Origin: Desulfovibrionaceae bacterium | Lineage (GTDB): Bacteria; Desulfobacterota; Desulfovibrionia; Desulfovibrionales; Desulfovibrionaceae | Length of the DNA: 34,088 bases | Reading direction: 5' to 3' | Assembly (NCBI GenBank): GCA_009773665.1 | Contig: WSYE01000014.1 | Span: 18,191 to 52,278 of the forward strand | Part shown: positions 7,691 through 15,487 of the stretch, piece after piece | How the letters are laid out: every line of letters starts with the position of its first letter | Numbering within the stretch: position 1 is the stretch's first letter | Made by a program: the position numbers and the translations under genes | Notes under the pieces: generated by a model | The model's database searches: none | What the model was told of the DNA's origin: nothing | Seen by the model: only the letters and a program-made list of their open reading frames with translations

Positions 7691-8823
7691 CCCGTGGCTC
7701 CGTCTTCAGTCAGTTTCAGCACTTCGCAGATCACGTCCTCCACCTGTCGGTCAGTCATCGAAGGAAAGACCGGCAGGCTCAGTATGCGTTCGTAGGCCGC
7801 CTCGGCATTGGGACACAGCCCCGGCCCGTAACCCAAGAGATCGCGATAAAGAGGATGGAGGTAAACGGGGATATAGTGGACGTTCACGCCGACGCCAGCG
7901 GCGTGCAGCCGTTTGAACGCCACTCCCCTGTCCATCCCGGCGGGCAGCCGGATCACGAACAGGTGATAGGAGTGGCTGGCGTCTGGACTGAGCGCGAGTG
8001 GTTGAACGGACGAGGTGGCGAAGGCCTCCTGATAACGGGCGGCGATCTGCGTGCGTCGCTCGGTGAAGGCTGCCAGCTTGCCCAACTGGCTTAGGCCCAG
8101 TGCGCAGTGGATGTCACTCAAACGGTAGTTGAAGCCCGTCCGGGTTATTTCATAGACCCAGGAGCACTGTTCGCTGCGCTGGCGATGATCGGCGGAGATG
8201 CCGTGGTTGCGGATGGTTCTGAGCGCCGTGGCCATCGCAGCGTCACCGGTGGTGACCATGCCGCCTTCCCCGGTCGTGATGGGCTTCACCGGGTGGAAGC
8301 TGAAGGCCGTCAGGTCCGCCAGAGTCCCGACGGGCCTTGCGTCCCGGGTTGCGCCAAGAGAGTGGCAGGCGTCCGCCACCAGGGCGAGTCCCTTGTTGCT
8401 GCAGAGCGCGCCGAGGGCCTGGTAGTCGCAGGGCTGTCCGGCGTAATCCACGGCGATGACGGCCCTGGTTCGCTCCGTGACGCATGCCTCGACAGCCTCG
8501 GGCGAGATGAGCAGCGTGTCCGGGGCCACGTCGGCAAACACGGGAACTCCGCCTTGGTAGATCACGCAATTGGCCGTGGCCGCGAAGGTCATGGGGGGGA
8601 CGATCACCTCGTCGCCAGGGCTGATGCCCAGCGCCGCCACTGCGCAATGCAGGGCCGCCGTGCCGCTGCTGACGGCCACGGCGTGGGGTGCGCCGACGAC
8701 GCGTGCGAACGCGTGTTCAAAACGCTCCACAAGCGGCCCGGTGGTCAGATAGTCCGAGCGCAGGACTGAGACCACAGCCTCGATGTCGTCCGCGTCCAGG
8801 GTCTGTTTGCCGTAGGGGATCAT
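7687..8823 (-). CDS. pseC: PseC aminotransferase (DegT/DnrJ/EryC1 family)
   Basis: PLP-dependent UDP-4-keto sugar aminotransferase, the second step of pseudaminic acid synthesis. It converts the PseB product to UDP-4-amino-4,6-dideoxy-N-acetyl-beta-L-altrosamine. The 378-residue length is normal. The N-terminus IPYGKQTLDADDIEAVVSVLRSDY is typical of PseC/FlmB. VSSGTAALHCAVAALGI, PPMTFAATANC, VDYAGQPCDY and DACHSLGA mark the PLP-binding site, and Lys180 in FSFHPVKPITTGEGG is the Schiff-base lysine. It overlaps the PseB stop by 4 bp (ATGA), so PseB and PseC are translationally coupled, as expected for consecutive enzymes with an unstable intermediate. Confidence 0.94.
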   Translation of the reverse strand: MIPYGKQTLDADDIEAVVSVLRSDYLTTGPLVERFEHAFARVVGAPHAVAVSSGTAALHCAVAALGISPGDEVIVPPMTFAATANCVIYQGGVPVFADVAPDTLLISPEAVEACVTERTRAVIAVDYAGQPCDYQALGALCSNKGLALVADACHSLGATRDARPVGTLADLTAFSFHPVKPITTGEGGMVTTGDAAMATALRTIRNHGISADHRQRSEQCSWVYEITRTGFNYRLSDIHCALGLSQLGKLAAFTERRTQIAARYQEAFATSSVQPLALSPDASHSYHLFVIRLPAGMDRGVAFKRLHAAGVGVNVHYIPVYLHPLYRDLLGYGPGLCPNAEAAYERILSLPVFPSMTDRQVEDVICEVLKLTEDGATG

Positions 8824-9800
8824 AACGTGGCGATCAGCTCCCTAAGTTTTTGGACACTCAACCATTGCTCATTGGTGTGCGAATTGTACTCGAACTCTTC
8901 GTGGACGGTGCGCCACCCCTGGCCCTCATAGAGTGGGAGCATTTCCGGGATGTCTGGCCTGATGACGAAATAGTCGTCAAATTCATAGGTCTTGCGGGAT
9001 TCCTCCAGCGGGATCATCACCTCGTGGAGCTTTTCGCCAGGCCGGATGCCCACGGTTTCCACGCGGCATTCTGGGCAGACTGCACGGGCCAGGTCCGCAA
9101 TGCGCATGCTGGGAATCTTGGGGACGAACACCTCGCCGCCGATCATGCGTTCCATGCATTGCAGCACGAAGTTCACGCCGTGGTCCAGGGTTATCCAAAA
9201 GCGGGTCATGCGATCATCCGTGATGGACAAGACGCCGGATTCCCGCTGCTTCATGAACATGGGAATGACGCTGCCCCGGCTGCCAAGCACGTTGCCGTAG
9301 CGCACCACGGAAAAGGTTGTGTTGGAGTTGCCGGTGTAGGAGTTGCCTGCGATGAAGAGCTTGTCTGAGCAGAGCTTGGTCGCCCCGTAGAGATTGATGG
9401 GGTTGGCCGCCTTGTCCGTGGACAGGGCCACCACGCGCTTCACGCCACAGTCAATGGCCGCGTCAATGATGTTCTGAGCTCCAAGGACATTGGTTTTGAT
9501 GGCCTCGAAGGGATTGTACTCGGCCTGGGGGACCTGCTTCAGGGCGGCGGCGTGGATGACGTAATCCGTGTCGCGGAAGGCGCGGTACAGCCTGTCCTTG
9601 TCGCGCACGTCTCCAAGGAAGAATCGGATGCAGGAATATCTCGCCAGCGGATAACTCTGCATCATCTCGTATTGCTTGAGCTCGTCACGGCTCAGAATAA
9701 TGAGGCGCTTTGGCTTGAAGCGCTCCAATATTGCCTTTGTGCAGGCTTTCCCAAATGAACCGGTCCCCCCTGTAATGAGAATGGATTTGTCGTTCAGCAT
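8820..9800 (-). CDS. pseB: PseB UDP-GlcNAc 4,6-dehydratase (inverting)
   Basis: First enzyme of the pseudaminic acid route. It dehydrates UDP-GlcNAc and inverts C5 to give UDP-2-acetamido-2,6-dideoxy-beta-L-arabino-4-hexulose. The 326-residue extended SDR protein has the Rossmann loop GGTGSFG at residues 11-17, HAAALKQVPQAEYNPFEA, STDKAANPINLYGATK (catalytic Asp-Lys pair and the YxxxK motif) and RYGNVLGSRGSVIP, all characteristic of the PseB/FlaA1/CapD-like short dehydratases. The ATG has AAGGA 7 nt upstream. It follows the propeller gene by 27 bp and is coupled to pseC. Confidence 0.95.
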   Translation of the reverse strand: MLNDKSILITGGTGSFGKACTKAILERFKPKRLIILSRDELKQYEMMQSYPLARYSCIRFFLGDVRDKDRLYRAFRDTDYVIHAAALKQVPQAEYNPFEAIKTNVLGAQNIIDAAIDCGVKRVVALSTDKAANPINLYGATKLCSDKLFIAGNSYTGNSNTTFSVVRYGNVLGSRGSVIPMFMKQRESGVLSITDDRMTRFWITLDHGVNFVLQCMERMIGGEVFVPKIPSMRIADLARAVCPECRVETVGIRPGEKLHEVMIPLEESRKTYEFDDYFVIRPDIPEMLPLYEGQGWRTVHEEFEYNSHTNEQWLSVQKLRELIATL

Positions 9801-9827
9801 GATATGTCCTTTATTCGTTCGGGTGGA

Positions 9828-11087
9828 TCAGATGGCGATTTTGTGAATGTGGTTATTGTTGGCGTCTGCCAGGAACAGATACTTTCCATGCCCAGAGTTG
9901 TAAACTGTTACACCGTCGATGTAGTAATTAAAGGTGTTCAGGACGTTCTCGTACGGAATGGTCTGTACGTTGTTGCCATATATGTCTACTTTGGTGAGCG
10001 CTCCAGGTGTGGAAACGAAGAACATGTTGTCTGTAAAGTCGAAGTTGATCACCCAGCGGTTCATCTGGCGGTAAATGCGGAAAGGTACAGATAAGTCTCG
10101 ATCTATTCCGTAGAGAGCTGGGGGCTTCTGGTTGGCATAGAAAATCGACCCATTTCGGCAATGGATTCCGCCGGGGGTGTCAAGGCCGTCCATCTGGCGG
10201 ACGAGCAGGGTGTTAGAGGGGCTCTCCAGGTCCAGGCGGACCAGCACGGCGTTGTGGTTGGAGTCGTCCGACGACTGGATGAATGCGTGGCGTCCGTCGA
10301 AATCGCCGTATATGGGCCTCCTAGAGTCGGTGTGTCCTGCCAGAAGCGAGTTGAAGTCGATCCTCTCGGTAATGGTGCCGCCGCGGCCGAAGCAGATGAG
10401 TTCCGACGTGTTGAAATCGCAGGTCCATATGTTTCCCGATGCGTCAGGAAAGATGCCTCTAGTGGAAATGAGGTCTCCGCTCATGTCACCCAGATAATCC
10501 CCTTGGACATCGAATACGGTGATTACGGGGGTCATGTCGTTGGCCACATAGAGATTGTCGTCATTCATGCACATAATAAAGGGACGGTCCAGACTTTTGT
10601 GGGTGAACGAGCCAACGGGCTCGACCCTGTAAGAGTGCCCGCAAGGTTGCGTGCTTCGAGTCTGTCCGTGCGATGCCTGGGTCAGGCGTTGGTGCAAACC
10701 TGCGTGGCCCGGCAAGGATCGGTGAAGCTTGCACCAAAGGTTCCTGGCTGCTTTTTCGCGCCCGTGTTTTGCGAGGCATTCCCCGGCAGCCATGAGGACG
10801 TCCAGATGGCGGGTGATGGCCCTGACCCGCTGTTGGCTGAGATAGCCGAAATCCGGGAGCATGAGGTAGTTGCCCGTCGGCAGGATCAGCTCGTTACGAT
10901 GGACGTCTTCAAGGATGCCGATCTGTTCCATTTGGCGCGAAAACGCCAGGAGAAACGCCTCAATTCCCTCTTCAAGCGCGTTCAGACTGTTGTGGTCGCA
11001 AGGCACGACGAACGAAGCGGATTCCCGACCGCAAAGGCCGAGGATGTCTTGGAGGCGTTCGGCATGGGCATGGCAGACATCAAACAC
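9828..11087 (-). CDS. NHL-like beta-propeller protein of unknown function
   Basis: A 419-residue protein without signal peptide. Residues 1 to about 125 look helical (AAGECLAKHGREKAARNLWCKLHRSLPGH), somewhat like a TPR or helical hairpin region. From about residue 150 on there are repeated propeller blades of about 40-50 residues: NDDNLYVANDMTPVITVFD, DASGNIWTCDFNTSELICF, DNMFFVSTPGALTKVDIYG and YLFLADANNNHIHKIAI, the pattern of NHL/six-bladed propellers. The start is a GTG with GGGAG 8 nt before it, overlapping the stop of the upstream unknown gene by 8 bp. It lies inside the pseudaminic operon just before pseB. Related fused helical/propeller proteins are found in glycan clusters, but I know no role for this one. 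It may bind a carbohydrate or a protein acceptor. Confidence 0.75.
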   Translation of the reverse strand: MFDVCHAHAERLQDILGLCGRESASFVVPCDHNSLNALEEGIEAFLLAFSRQMEQIGILEDVHRNELILPTGNYLMLPDFGYLSQQRVRAITRHLDVLMAAGECLAKHGREKAARNLWCKLHRSLPGHAGLHQRLTQASHGQTRSTQPCGHSYRVEPVGSFTHKSLDRPFIMCMNDDNLYVANDMTPVITVFDVQGDYLGDMSGDLISTRGIFPDASGNIWTCDFNTSELICFGRGGTITERIDFNSLLAGHTDSRRPIYGDFDGRHAFIQSSDDSNHNAVLVRLDLESPSNTLLVRQMDGLDTPGGIHCRNGSIFYANQKPPALYGIDRDLSVPFRIYRQMNRWVINFDFTDNMFFVSTPGALTKVDIYGNNVQTIPYENVLNTFNYYIDGVTVYNSGHGKYLFLADANNNHIHKIAI

Positions 11088-12489
11088 GGAGGTCGCTCCC
11101 GGTTCTGATTTTCCGGCGCATCAGGCAGAGCTGATACGTGGCCGTTTTGGCTGACTCCGGGGGGATGGGGTGCAGGTGCAGCCGGGAAGCCTCTGCGGCA
11201 GGCATGTCCAGCAGTTCCTCAGCCGTGGCGATGGTGAACGAGCCGTCGGGCTGGAACACGTCCGGGAAGGCCTGGCGTCCGGTGATGGGCTGGCCGCTGT
11301 CGCAGCGTATGCGCTGGGAAGAGCGGTAATCGAATATCCAGAGCGGCTGTTCCGGTATGTAGGGCAGCAGGAGGTCTATTGCGTCGAAGGTGCTTTCCGC
11401 CAGCACGGTGACCAGAAATCCGCTGTCAGGGGCCGTGGAACACGGGATGTTCATTGCCAGGACTCCGCTTGGCAGATTCGCCTCGAAAAAATTCTCAAGA
11501 ACTGGACCGGAGATGTTCAGTGGTACTGTGCGGACTCGCAGGTGGCGCGATCTGGAAAAAGCGGGTTCGAGAATCAGGGTGAACCCCTTTCCCTCCCGAT
11601 CTTCAACGACATGAACAGTGAAGCCGGGGTCGGCGGCGATCGCGTCTCCGGGAAGGCTTGCGCCCGCCGCGTCGCTGGCAGGGCACGCTTGCTTCCAGGA
11701 ATCCTGCGGATAAACCCATCTGGCTTGATCGTCGGCAATGCGCCAAAGAACCCTGCTGCTGCGTGCGGCGTCCCATTGTGCGGGAGTGAGGACAGGATCG
11801 TAGGATACGCCCGAGTCGGAGTCCCTTATCAGGTGCATGACCGAGCCGGGGTTGGCCGCGATGTTGCGCCTGCCCCAGTCGAAAGTGAAGGGGAGGGTGA
11901 CGGCTGGGTCCTGCCCCAGATGAAGGGCCGCATCGGTCGGCAGGGTTGCGCTCCTGTCGAGAAGGTGCACGATTCCGGAAAATTCGACGCTGTAGGGAAT
12001 GTTGGCCTGGCAGGGATGATCGAGGGCCTTGAAGGCGCTGGAATGTATCCCGCCGGGGATGCCTGCGTGTTCGGTCAGGGCCTGTTCGATGTGCAGGGCA
12101 GTGAGGAGCGGGTTCCTGAAGTCTATGACGCAAACCGTGGCCTTCCGTTCCACGAGTCCGCCTTCGACCAGCCAGGTCAGGGACGCGCCTGTTCCGGGCG
12201 GCAACAATTCCTGACCCTCCGGCGGTCCGTCATGCCTGGGTTGCACATCCGGTCGGGCAATGCCGGACTCCCCGTTTGCCGGCGCCTCCTGCGGCATGAT
12301 GTGTTCGCACACCTTGGGGTGTCCCATAGGCGTCAGACCGTCCCAGGGAGACCCGTAAACGACGTGAACCGCCTCGATCTGTAGAGAATCCGCCAGGGAA
12401 AGGGCGAGCTCCGCGAGGACATCCTGATTGTCCGCGAACATCCTCCACTGGGCGTCGTCCGCGATGAAGACCGGAAAGATGCAGATCAT
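11080..12489 (-). CDS. Unrecognised 469-residue protein of the sugar operon
   Basis: A clear, high-quality reading frame of 469 residues tightly packed between the cytidylyltransferase (9-bp gap) and the propeller gene (8-bp overlap). I do not recognise the family. There is no signal peptide or membrane helix. The sequence is Trp- and Pro-rich with many short beta-like segments (LPFTFDWGRRNIAANPGSV, LWRIADDQARWVYPQDSW, FTLILEPAFSRSRHLRVR). The C-terminus ends in a basic stretch, LMRRKIRTGSDLRV. Operon position suggests a role with the neighbouring propeller protein in sugar handling or transfer, for example as part of a glycosyltransferase or scaffold, but nothing in the residues proves this. 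The ATG has GAGAG about 6 nt upstream. Confidence 0.7.
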   Translation of the reverse strand: MICIFPVFIADDAQWRMFADNQDVLAELALSLADSLQIEAVHVVYGSPWDGLTPMGHPKVCEHIMPQEAPANGESGIARPDVQPRHDGPPEGQELLPPGTGASLTWLVEGGLVERKATVCVIDFRNPLLTALHIEQALTEHAGIPGGIHSSAFKALDHPCQANIPYSVEFSGIVHLLDRSATLPTDAALHLGQDPAVTLPFTFDWGRRNIAANPGSVMHLIRDSDSGVSYDPVLTPAQWDAARSSRVLWRIADDQARWVYPQDSWKQACPASDAAGASLPGDAIAADPGFTVHVVEDREGKGFTLILEPAFSRSRHLRVRTVPLNISGPVLENFFEANLPSGVLAMNIPCSTAPDSGFLVTVLAESTFDAIDLLLPYIPEQPLWIFDYRSSQRIRCDSGQPITGRQAFPDVFQPDGSFTIATAEELLDMPAAEASRLHLHPIPPESAKTATYQLCLMRRKIRTGSDLRV

Positions 12490-12498
12490 AAATCACTC

Positions 12499-13326
12499 TC
12501 AGCCGAAATCGAACATGTTGTTTTTGATGATCTCCTCGGCCAGTAGGAAATCCTCAGCGTAGTCGATGTCGATGAGGGAAATGGGGTCCTCAAGGATGTG
12601 GACGAAGGGAGCCTCGGTCAGGCTGGGGCTTCCGCAGGAAAACAAACCGTAGGGGCGCAGCATTTTCTCCGTGCTGGAACCGTACGAACTGAGCTTTCGG
12701 AAAAGGCCATCGCCGCCGTCATGCCAGTAACTCTCTCGGGTGAGGTCGCGGGCTGTGAATACCGGGCGTCTGCCCTCCATGCCTTTATGGGCCAGGGAGT
12801 TCATCAAGGAACGGTTGCGGAAGGGGTGCGTGGGCAGCAGGACGATGTTCATGTCCGGGTCGTATCCCTCGGCTTTCAGCTTGAGGTATACGTTGGAGAT
12901 GGTGTCTTCGATTCTGGATTGGTCCCCCGCCAGTTGCAGTGGTCTCTTCAGGGCGACATCGCGACCGTAGCTGCGGGCTATGGCGGCGATTTCCTCATCC
13001 TCGGTAGAGACGACAACCCTGTCCACCCCCTCGATGCCCAAGGCTGCTTCTATTGAGTAGGCGACGAGCGGCTTGCCGCAGAGCGGAAGCGCGTTTTTGC
13101 GTGGCAGCCCCTTGGAGCCGCCGCGCGCAGGTATGATGGCGACCACGCGGGGCCGTTTCACTGAACCCGTCGGCTGGACTGCATGAGAACACAAGGCGGA
13201 AATATGATGTGTGCATGGGAACAGATGCTCGACTGAACGTGCCATGTGCCCATAATCATTCTCAAGGTGAGGGATGGACTCTCCCGAAGGGTGCGTCGGG
13301 GCTGTCAGGGGCTGCATATTGTTCAT
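12499..13326 (-). CDS. pseF: NeuA/PseF-type acylneuraminate cytidylyltransferase
   Basis: Activates the nine-carbon acid with CTP to give the CMP-sugar. IIPARGGSKGLPRKNALPL (about residues 64-82 of the long frame) is the signature CTP-binding loop. VVVSTEDEEIAAIARSYG and ISLIDIDYAEDFLLAEEII (metal-binding IDxxxD near the end) complete the NeuA fold. The open frame begins at an ATG at 13326, but about 58 residues precede the family's usual start and look unconserved. A promoter-like element ends 2 bp before this ATG, so translation more likely begins downstream, perhaps at the ATG at 13245 (248 residues). Neither has a strong ribosome site. With complete PseB/C/G/H/I in the operon, CMP-pseudaminic acid formation is the likely job; CMP-legionaminate or sialate is less likely. 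Confidence 0.85.
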   Translation of the reverse strand: MNNMQPLTAPTHPSGESIPHLENDYGHMARSVEHLFPCTHHISALCSHAVQPTGSVKRPRVVAIIPARGGSKGLPRKNALPLCGKPLVAYSIEAALGIEGVDRVVVSTEDEEIAAIARSYGRDVALKRPLQLAGDQSRIEDTISNVYLKLKAEGYDPDMNIVLLPTHPFRNRSLMNSLAHKGMEGRRPVFTARDLTRESYWHDGGDGLFRKLSSYGSSTEKMLRPYGLFSCGSPSLTEAPFVHILEDPISLIDIDYAEDFLLAEEIIKNNMFDFG

Positions 13327-13328
13327 AA

Positions 13329-13357
13329 CTTTTAGCCTGTTGAAAGTGCGCTGTCAA
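13329..13357 (-). promoter_or_regulatory. Candidate sigma-70-type promoter of the pseudaminic acid operon
   Basis: On the minus strand TTGACA (13357-13352) is followed after exactly 17 bp by TAAAAG (13334-13329), a good -35 and a moderate -10. It is the only such pair I see upstream of the first sugar gene. Transcription would begin near 13322, inside the long reading frame, which argues for a downstream start codon of the cytidylyltransferase. Confidence 0.45.
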
Positions 13358-13373
13358 TGCGCTGGCGCTTCAG

Positions 13374-13392
13374 TCATTCACTCTATGAATGA
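13374..13392. promoter_or_regulatory. Inverted repeat, possible operator
   Basis: TCATTCA and TGAATGA are perfect 7-bp arms around the 5-bp spacer CTCTA. The repeat lies 16 bp upstream of the candidate -35 box of the sugar operon, a position suited to an activator. It has no T-run, so it is unlikely to be a terminator. Confidence 0.35.
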
Positions 13393-13833
13393 ATCGGTCG
13401 TTTCTCCAATCCCTTTAGGCGATGAAGAAAGAAAGTCCACACGGCAACTCATGCAGTTACGCAGCCACCTGTGCTCGGTCGCTGGTTGGGCGCATCCGGT
13501 AACCAAACTCCGTTTGATGTGATGCGGGGTCACATCCGTTCCGCAGGGAGTGCCTGAATCTGGGCAGCCCTCCAGCAACGGGGTGAGCCACCAGATTTTT
13601 GACACTTCGCAAGGGGCAGGTCATGAGCATGAAGACCGGTAGTATCCTGGCCTGGGCGATATCCATGGTTTTCATGACAGCTCCTTGAAGAACTTCCTGG
13701 GGATATGCAACGTGCGTGCCGACCGCCCGGCGCACTTGGCCCCGTACGCCGGTGGCGGCGAAACACGCTTTTCGCTTGGGAAACCTGCGGGCATCGTGCT
13801 AAACACGAGAAAACCAGTCCGCAAGGAGCTCCC
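13393..13833. other. Intergenic region between the sugar operon and the T6SS sheath gene
   Basis: About 440 bp between the operator-like repeat and the plus-strand sheath gene. Base composition is less GC-rich than the flanks. Apart from the possible small ORF at 13457-13675 I see no RNA gene. No convincing -24/-12 or -35/-10 pair for the plus-strand gene was found. An in-frame ATG at 13705 extends the sheath frame upstream but lacks a ribosome site. Confidence 0.5.
13457..13675 (-). CDS. Possible small ORF with strong ribosome site
   Basis: A 72-residue frame on the minus strand starting MKTMDIAQARILPVF, with a perfect AAGGAG 5 nt before its ATG. The first 20 or so codons look like normal coding sequence. 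The rest (ending GYRMRPTSDRAQVAA) resembles no protein I know and drifts in codon use. It could be a small gene, the remnant of a decayed gene, or chance in a roughly 500-bp intergenic region. It reads toward the sugar operon and away from the T6SS sheath gene. Confidence 0.2.
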   Translation of the reverse strand: MKTMDIAQARILPVFMLMTCPLRSVKNLVAHPVAGGLPRFRHSLRNGCDPASHQTEFGYRMRPTSDRAQVAA

Positions 13834-15426
13834 ATGTCCGTACCGGTCAGCCCCTACACCATACTCGCCCTGGCCCCTTTCGGGCCGGTCCCGGCCAGCG
13901 GGTACAAGCCGCGCCTGACAGAAGCCGACATCTACACCCTGGACGAGGCCCTGGCCGAGATCGGGCCGCGCTTCTGGGTGGAACTGCCGCGAGACGTCTG
14001 CCCCCAGGGCGGTCTGGATGTGGCCGTTACCTCGCTTGCCGGATTCAGACCGGAGAATCTGGTGAAGAATACGCCCTATCTGGCCGACCTGGAGGCCTGC
14101 CGGACCTTCCTGGCCCAGGCCCGCAACGCAAACGCCGCGCCCCAGGCCGTGGCGGCGGACGTGAAGCGCCAGTGGCCCGGACTGGAGCTTGACCTCTCCC
14201 TGCCCCAGGCCGCGCCCGCGCGCGAGTCGGCCAACTCTGACGCCCTCGACGATATTCTTTCCATGGTGGCCACGGAGGCTTCGCCTGCCGGGGGCGCACC
14301 CGGTGGTCCAGCCAATCTGGCCGGATGGCAGGCCCAGGCGGAGACGCTTCTTGCGCGCGCCCTGGCGGCAGTCTTTGCCGACCCGCAGTTCCGCACTTAC
14401 GAGGCCGCCTGGCGCGGGGCGGAGTGTCTGGCCCGCAAGGCTGGTGTAAAGGAGGGCGGGCGGGTGCGCCTGCTCTTGTGCCCGGTGTCGCCGGAGACCC
14501 TGGCCGACGCCCTGGGCGCGCTGGCCGTGCAGCTCATCCAGGACACCCCGCATCTGGCCCTGGTGGACCAGGGCTTCGACAACTCGCCCGCCAGCATAGA
14601 GCTTCTGGGGCAGGTGCTGGCCTTCGCGGACACCCTGCTGGTCCCGGTGGCGACCTCGGTGGCGCTTGATTTCTTCCGCGTCGGGTCCTGGCGCGAACTC
14701 TCAAAGCTTGGCTACCTGAAGGCCGCCTTTGCCGACGCCCAGTACGCCAAGTTCCGCAAGCTGGCGGAGCATCCCGGCGCGTCGCGCCTCATGCTCACGC
14801 TGAACTCCTTCCTGTCGCGCGCGCCGTATGGTCCGGGTAATGCGGCCCGCCCGGTGGCCTTCACCGAGGCCGCGCCCCTGTGGCTCTCTTCGGCCTGGGC
14901 CGTGGGCGCGCTGGCCGCCAAGAGCGTGATCCAGTACGGCTGGCCGTCCCGTCTGTCGGACTACAGGACGATATATCTGGAGGAGCTGGCCGTGTTCGAC
15001 AGCGGGGAAGGCCCTGCGGCCACGCAGGGGCTCTTCGACGAGAACCGCATCGCGGAATTGATGGAGGCCGGGTTCTCCCCGGTGGTGGGCGCGCGCGGGC
15101 GCGACATGGCCATGCTGCCCAGGCAGACCGCGCTGGACGGCGGTTCGTTCGTGTTTCAGCTGTTCTTCGGGCGCGTGGTGAGCCATTTGCTCCAGGTCCG
15201 GGAAAACGCCCCGGAATCCGCGCATGACGACCCCGCCGGGGCGGTGCGCCAGGCGCTCATGGACCTCTTCAACCAGACGGACCAGACTCCCCCCCCCGAC
15301 CTGACCGTGGACGCTGGTCAGGAGTCTGGTCAGGAGGAGGGCGGGCGCATCCCCGTGACCATCGCCTTCACTCCGCCGCGCACCGTGATGGGCGGGGAGC
15401 GGCTGACCTTCGGCTTCGGCTGGTGA
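13834..15426 (+). CDS. tssC: T6SS contractile sheath protein, fused TssB-like and TssC-like
   Basis: A 530-residue protein. Residues 1 to about 115 resemble the small sheath subunit TssB/VipA: 'VTSLAGFRPENLVKNTPYL' followed by an arginine-rich helix, as in the TssB 'dFsPdaVarqvp.L..Ll..R' region. Residues about 140-460 resemble TssC/VipB: FADPQFRTYEAAWRGAECL, LALVDQGFDN, FLSRAPYGPG, SVIQYGWPSRLSDY and LFDENRIAELMEAGFSPVVG match the TssC landmarks 'f..lEaaWRGL', 'rlPYG', 'yGW...irg' and 'EaelaelGFipL'. The sheath wraps the Hcp tube and contracts to fire it. The start at 13834 is set by AAGGAG 6 nt upstream. No other sheath, tube or baseplate gene lies beside it. The fusion and the solo position are unusual. 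Confidence 0.75.
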   Translation: MSVPVSPYTILALAPFGPVPASGYKPRLTEADIYTLDEALAEIGPRFWVELPRDVCPQGGLDVAVTSLAGFRPENLVKNTPYLADLEACRTFLAQARNANAAPQAVAADVKRQWPGLELDLSLPQAAPARESANSDALDDILSMVATEASPAGGAPGGPANLAGWQAQAETLLARALAAVFADPQFRTYEAAWRGAECLARKAGVKEGGRVRLLLCPVSPETLADALGALAVQLIQDTPHLALVDQGFDNSPASIELLGQVLAFADTLLVPVATSVALDFFRVGSWRELSKLGYLKAAFADAQYAKFRKLAEHPGASRLMLTLNSFLSRAPYGPGNAARPVAFTEAAPLWLSSAWAVGALAAKSVIQYGWPSRLSDYRTIYLEELAVFDSGEGPAATQGLFDENRIAELMEAGFSPVVGARGRDMAMLPRQTALDGGSFVFQLFFGRVVSHLLQVRENAPESAHDDPAGAVRQALMDLFNQTDQTPPPDLTVDAGQESGQEEGGRIPVTIAFTPPRTVMGGERLTFGFGW

Positions 15427-15429
15427 CGC

Positions 15430-15465
15430 AAAAGGCCCGGCGGACCGCGCTGGACCTGCCGGGCC
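15430..15465 (-). terminator. Intrinsic terminator between convergent genes
   Basis: GGCCCGGC (15434-15441) pairs with GCCGGGCC (15458-15465), an 8-bp GC stem. Read on the minus strand it is followed by TTTT, so it should end transcription of the 15488-16270 gene. On the plus strand, after the sheath gene, there is no T-run, so its effect there would be weaker. Confidence 0.65.
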
Positions 15466-15487
15466 GTCATTTCCTGGGTAGCTGGCC

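Noticed and set aside
5807..7795. 662-residue open frame on the plus strand
   Set aside because: Antisense to the class III aminotransferase and aldo/keto reductase genes, both of which have intact catalytic motifs.
13705..13833. Upstream extension of the sheath gene to an ATG at 13705
   Set aside because: AAGGAG 6 nt before the ATG at 13834 and the TssB-like start there are far better.
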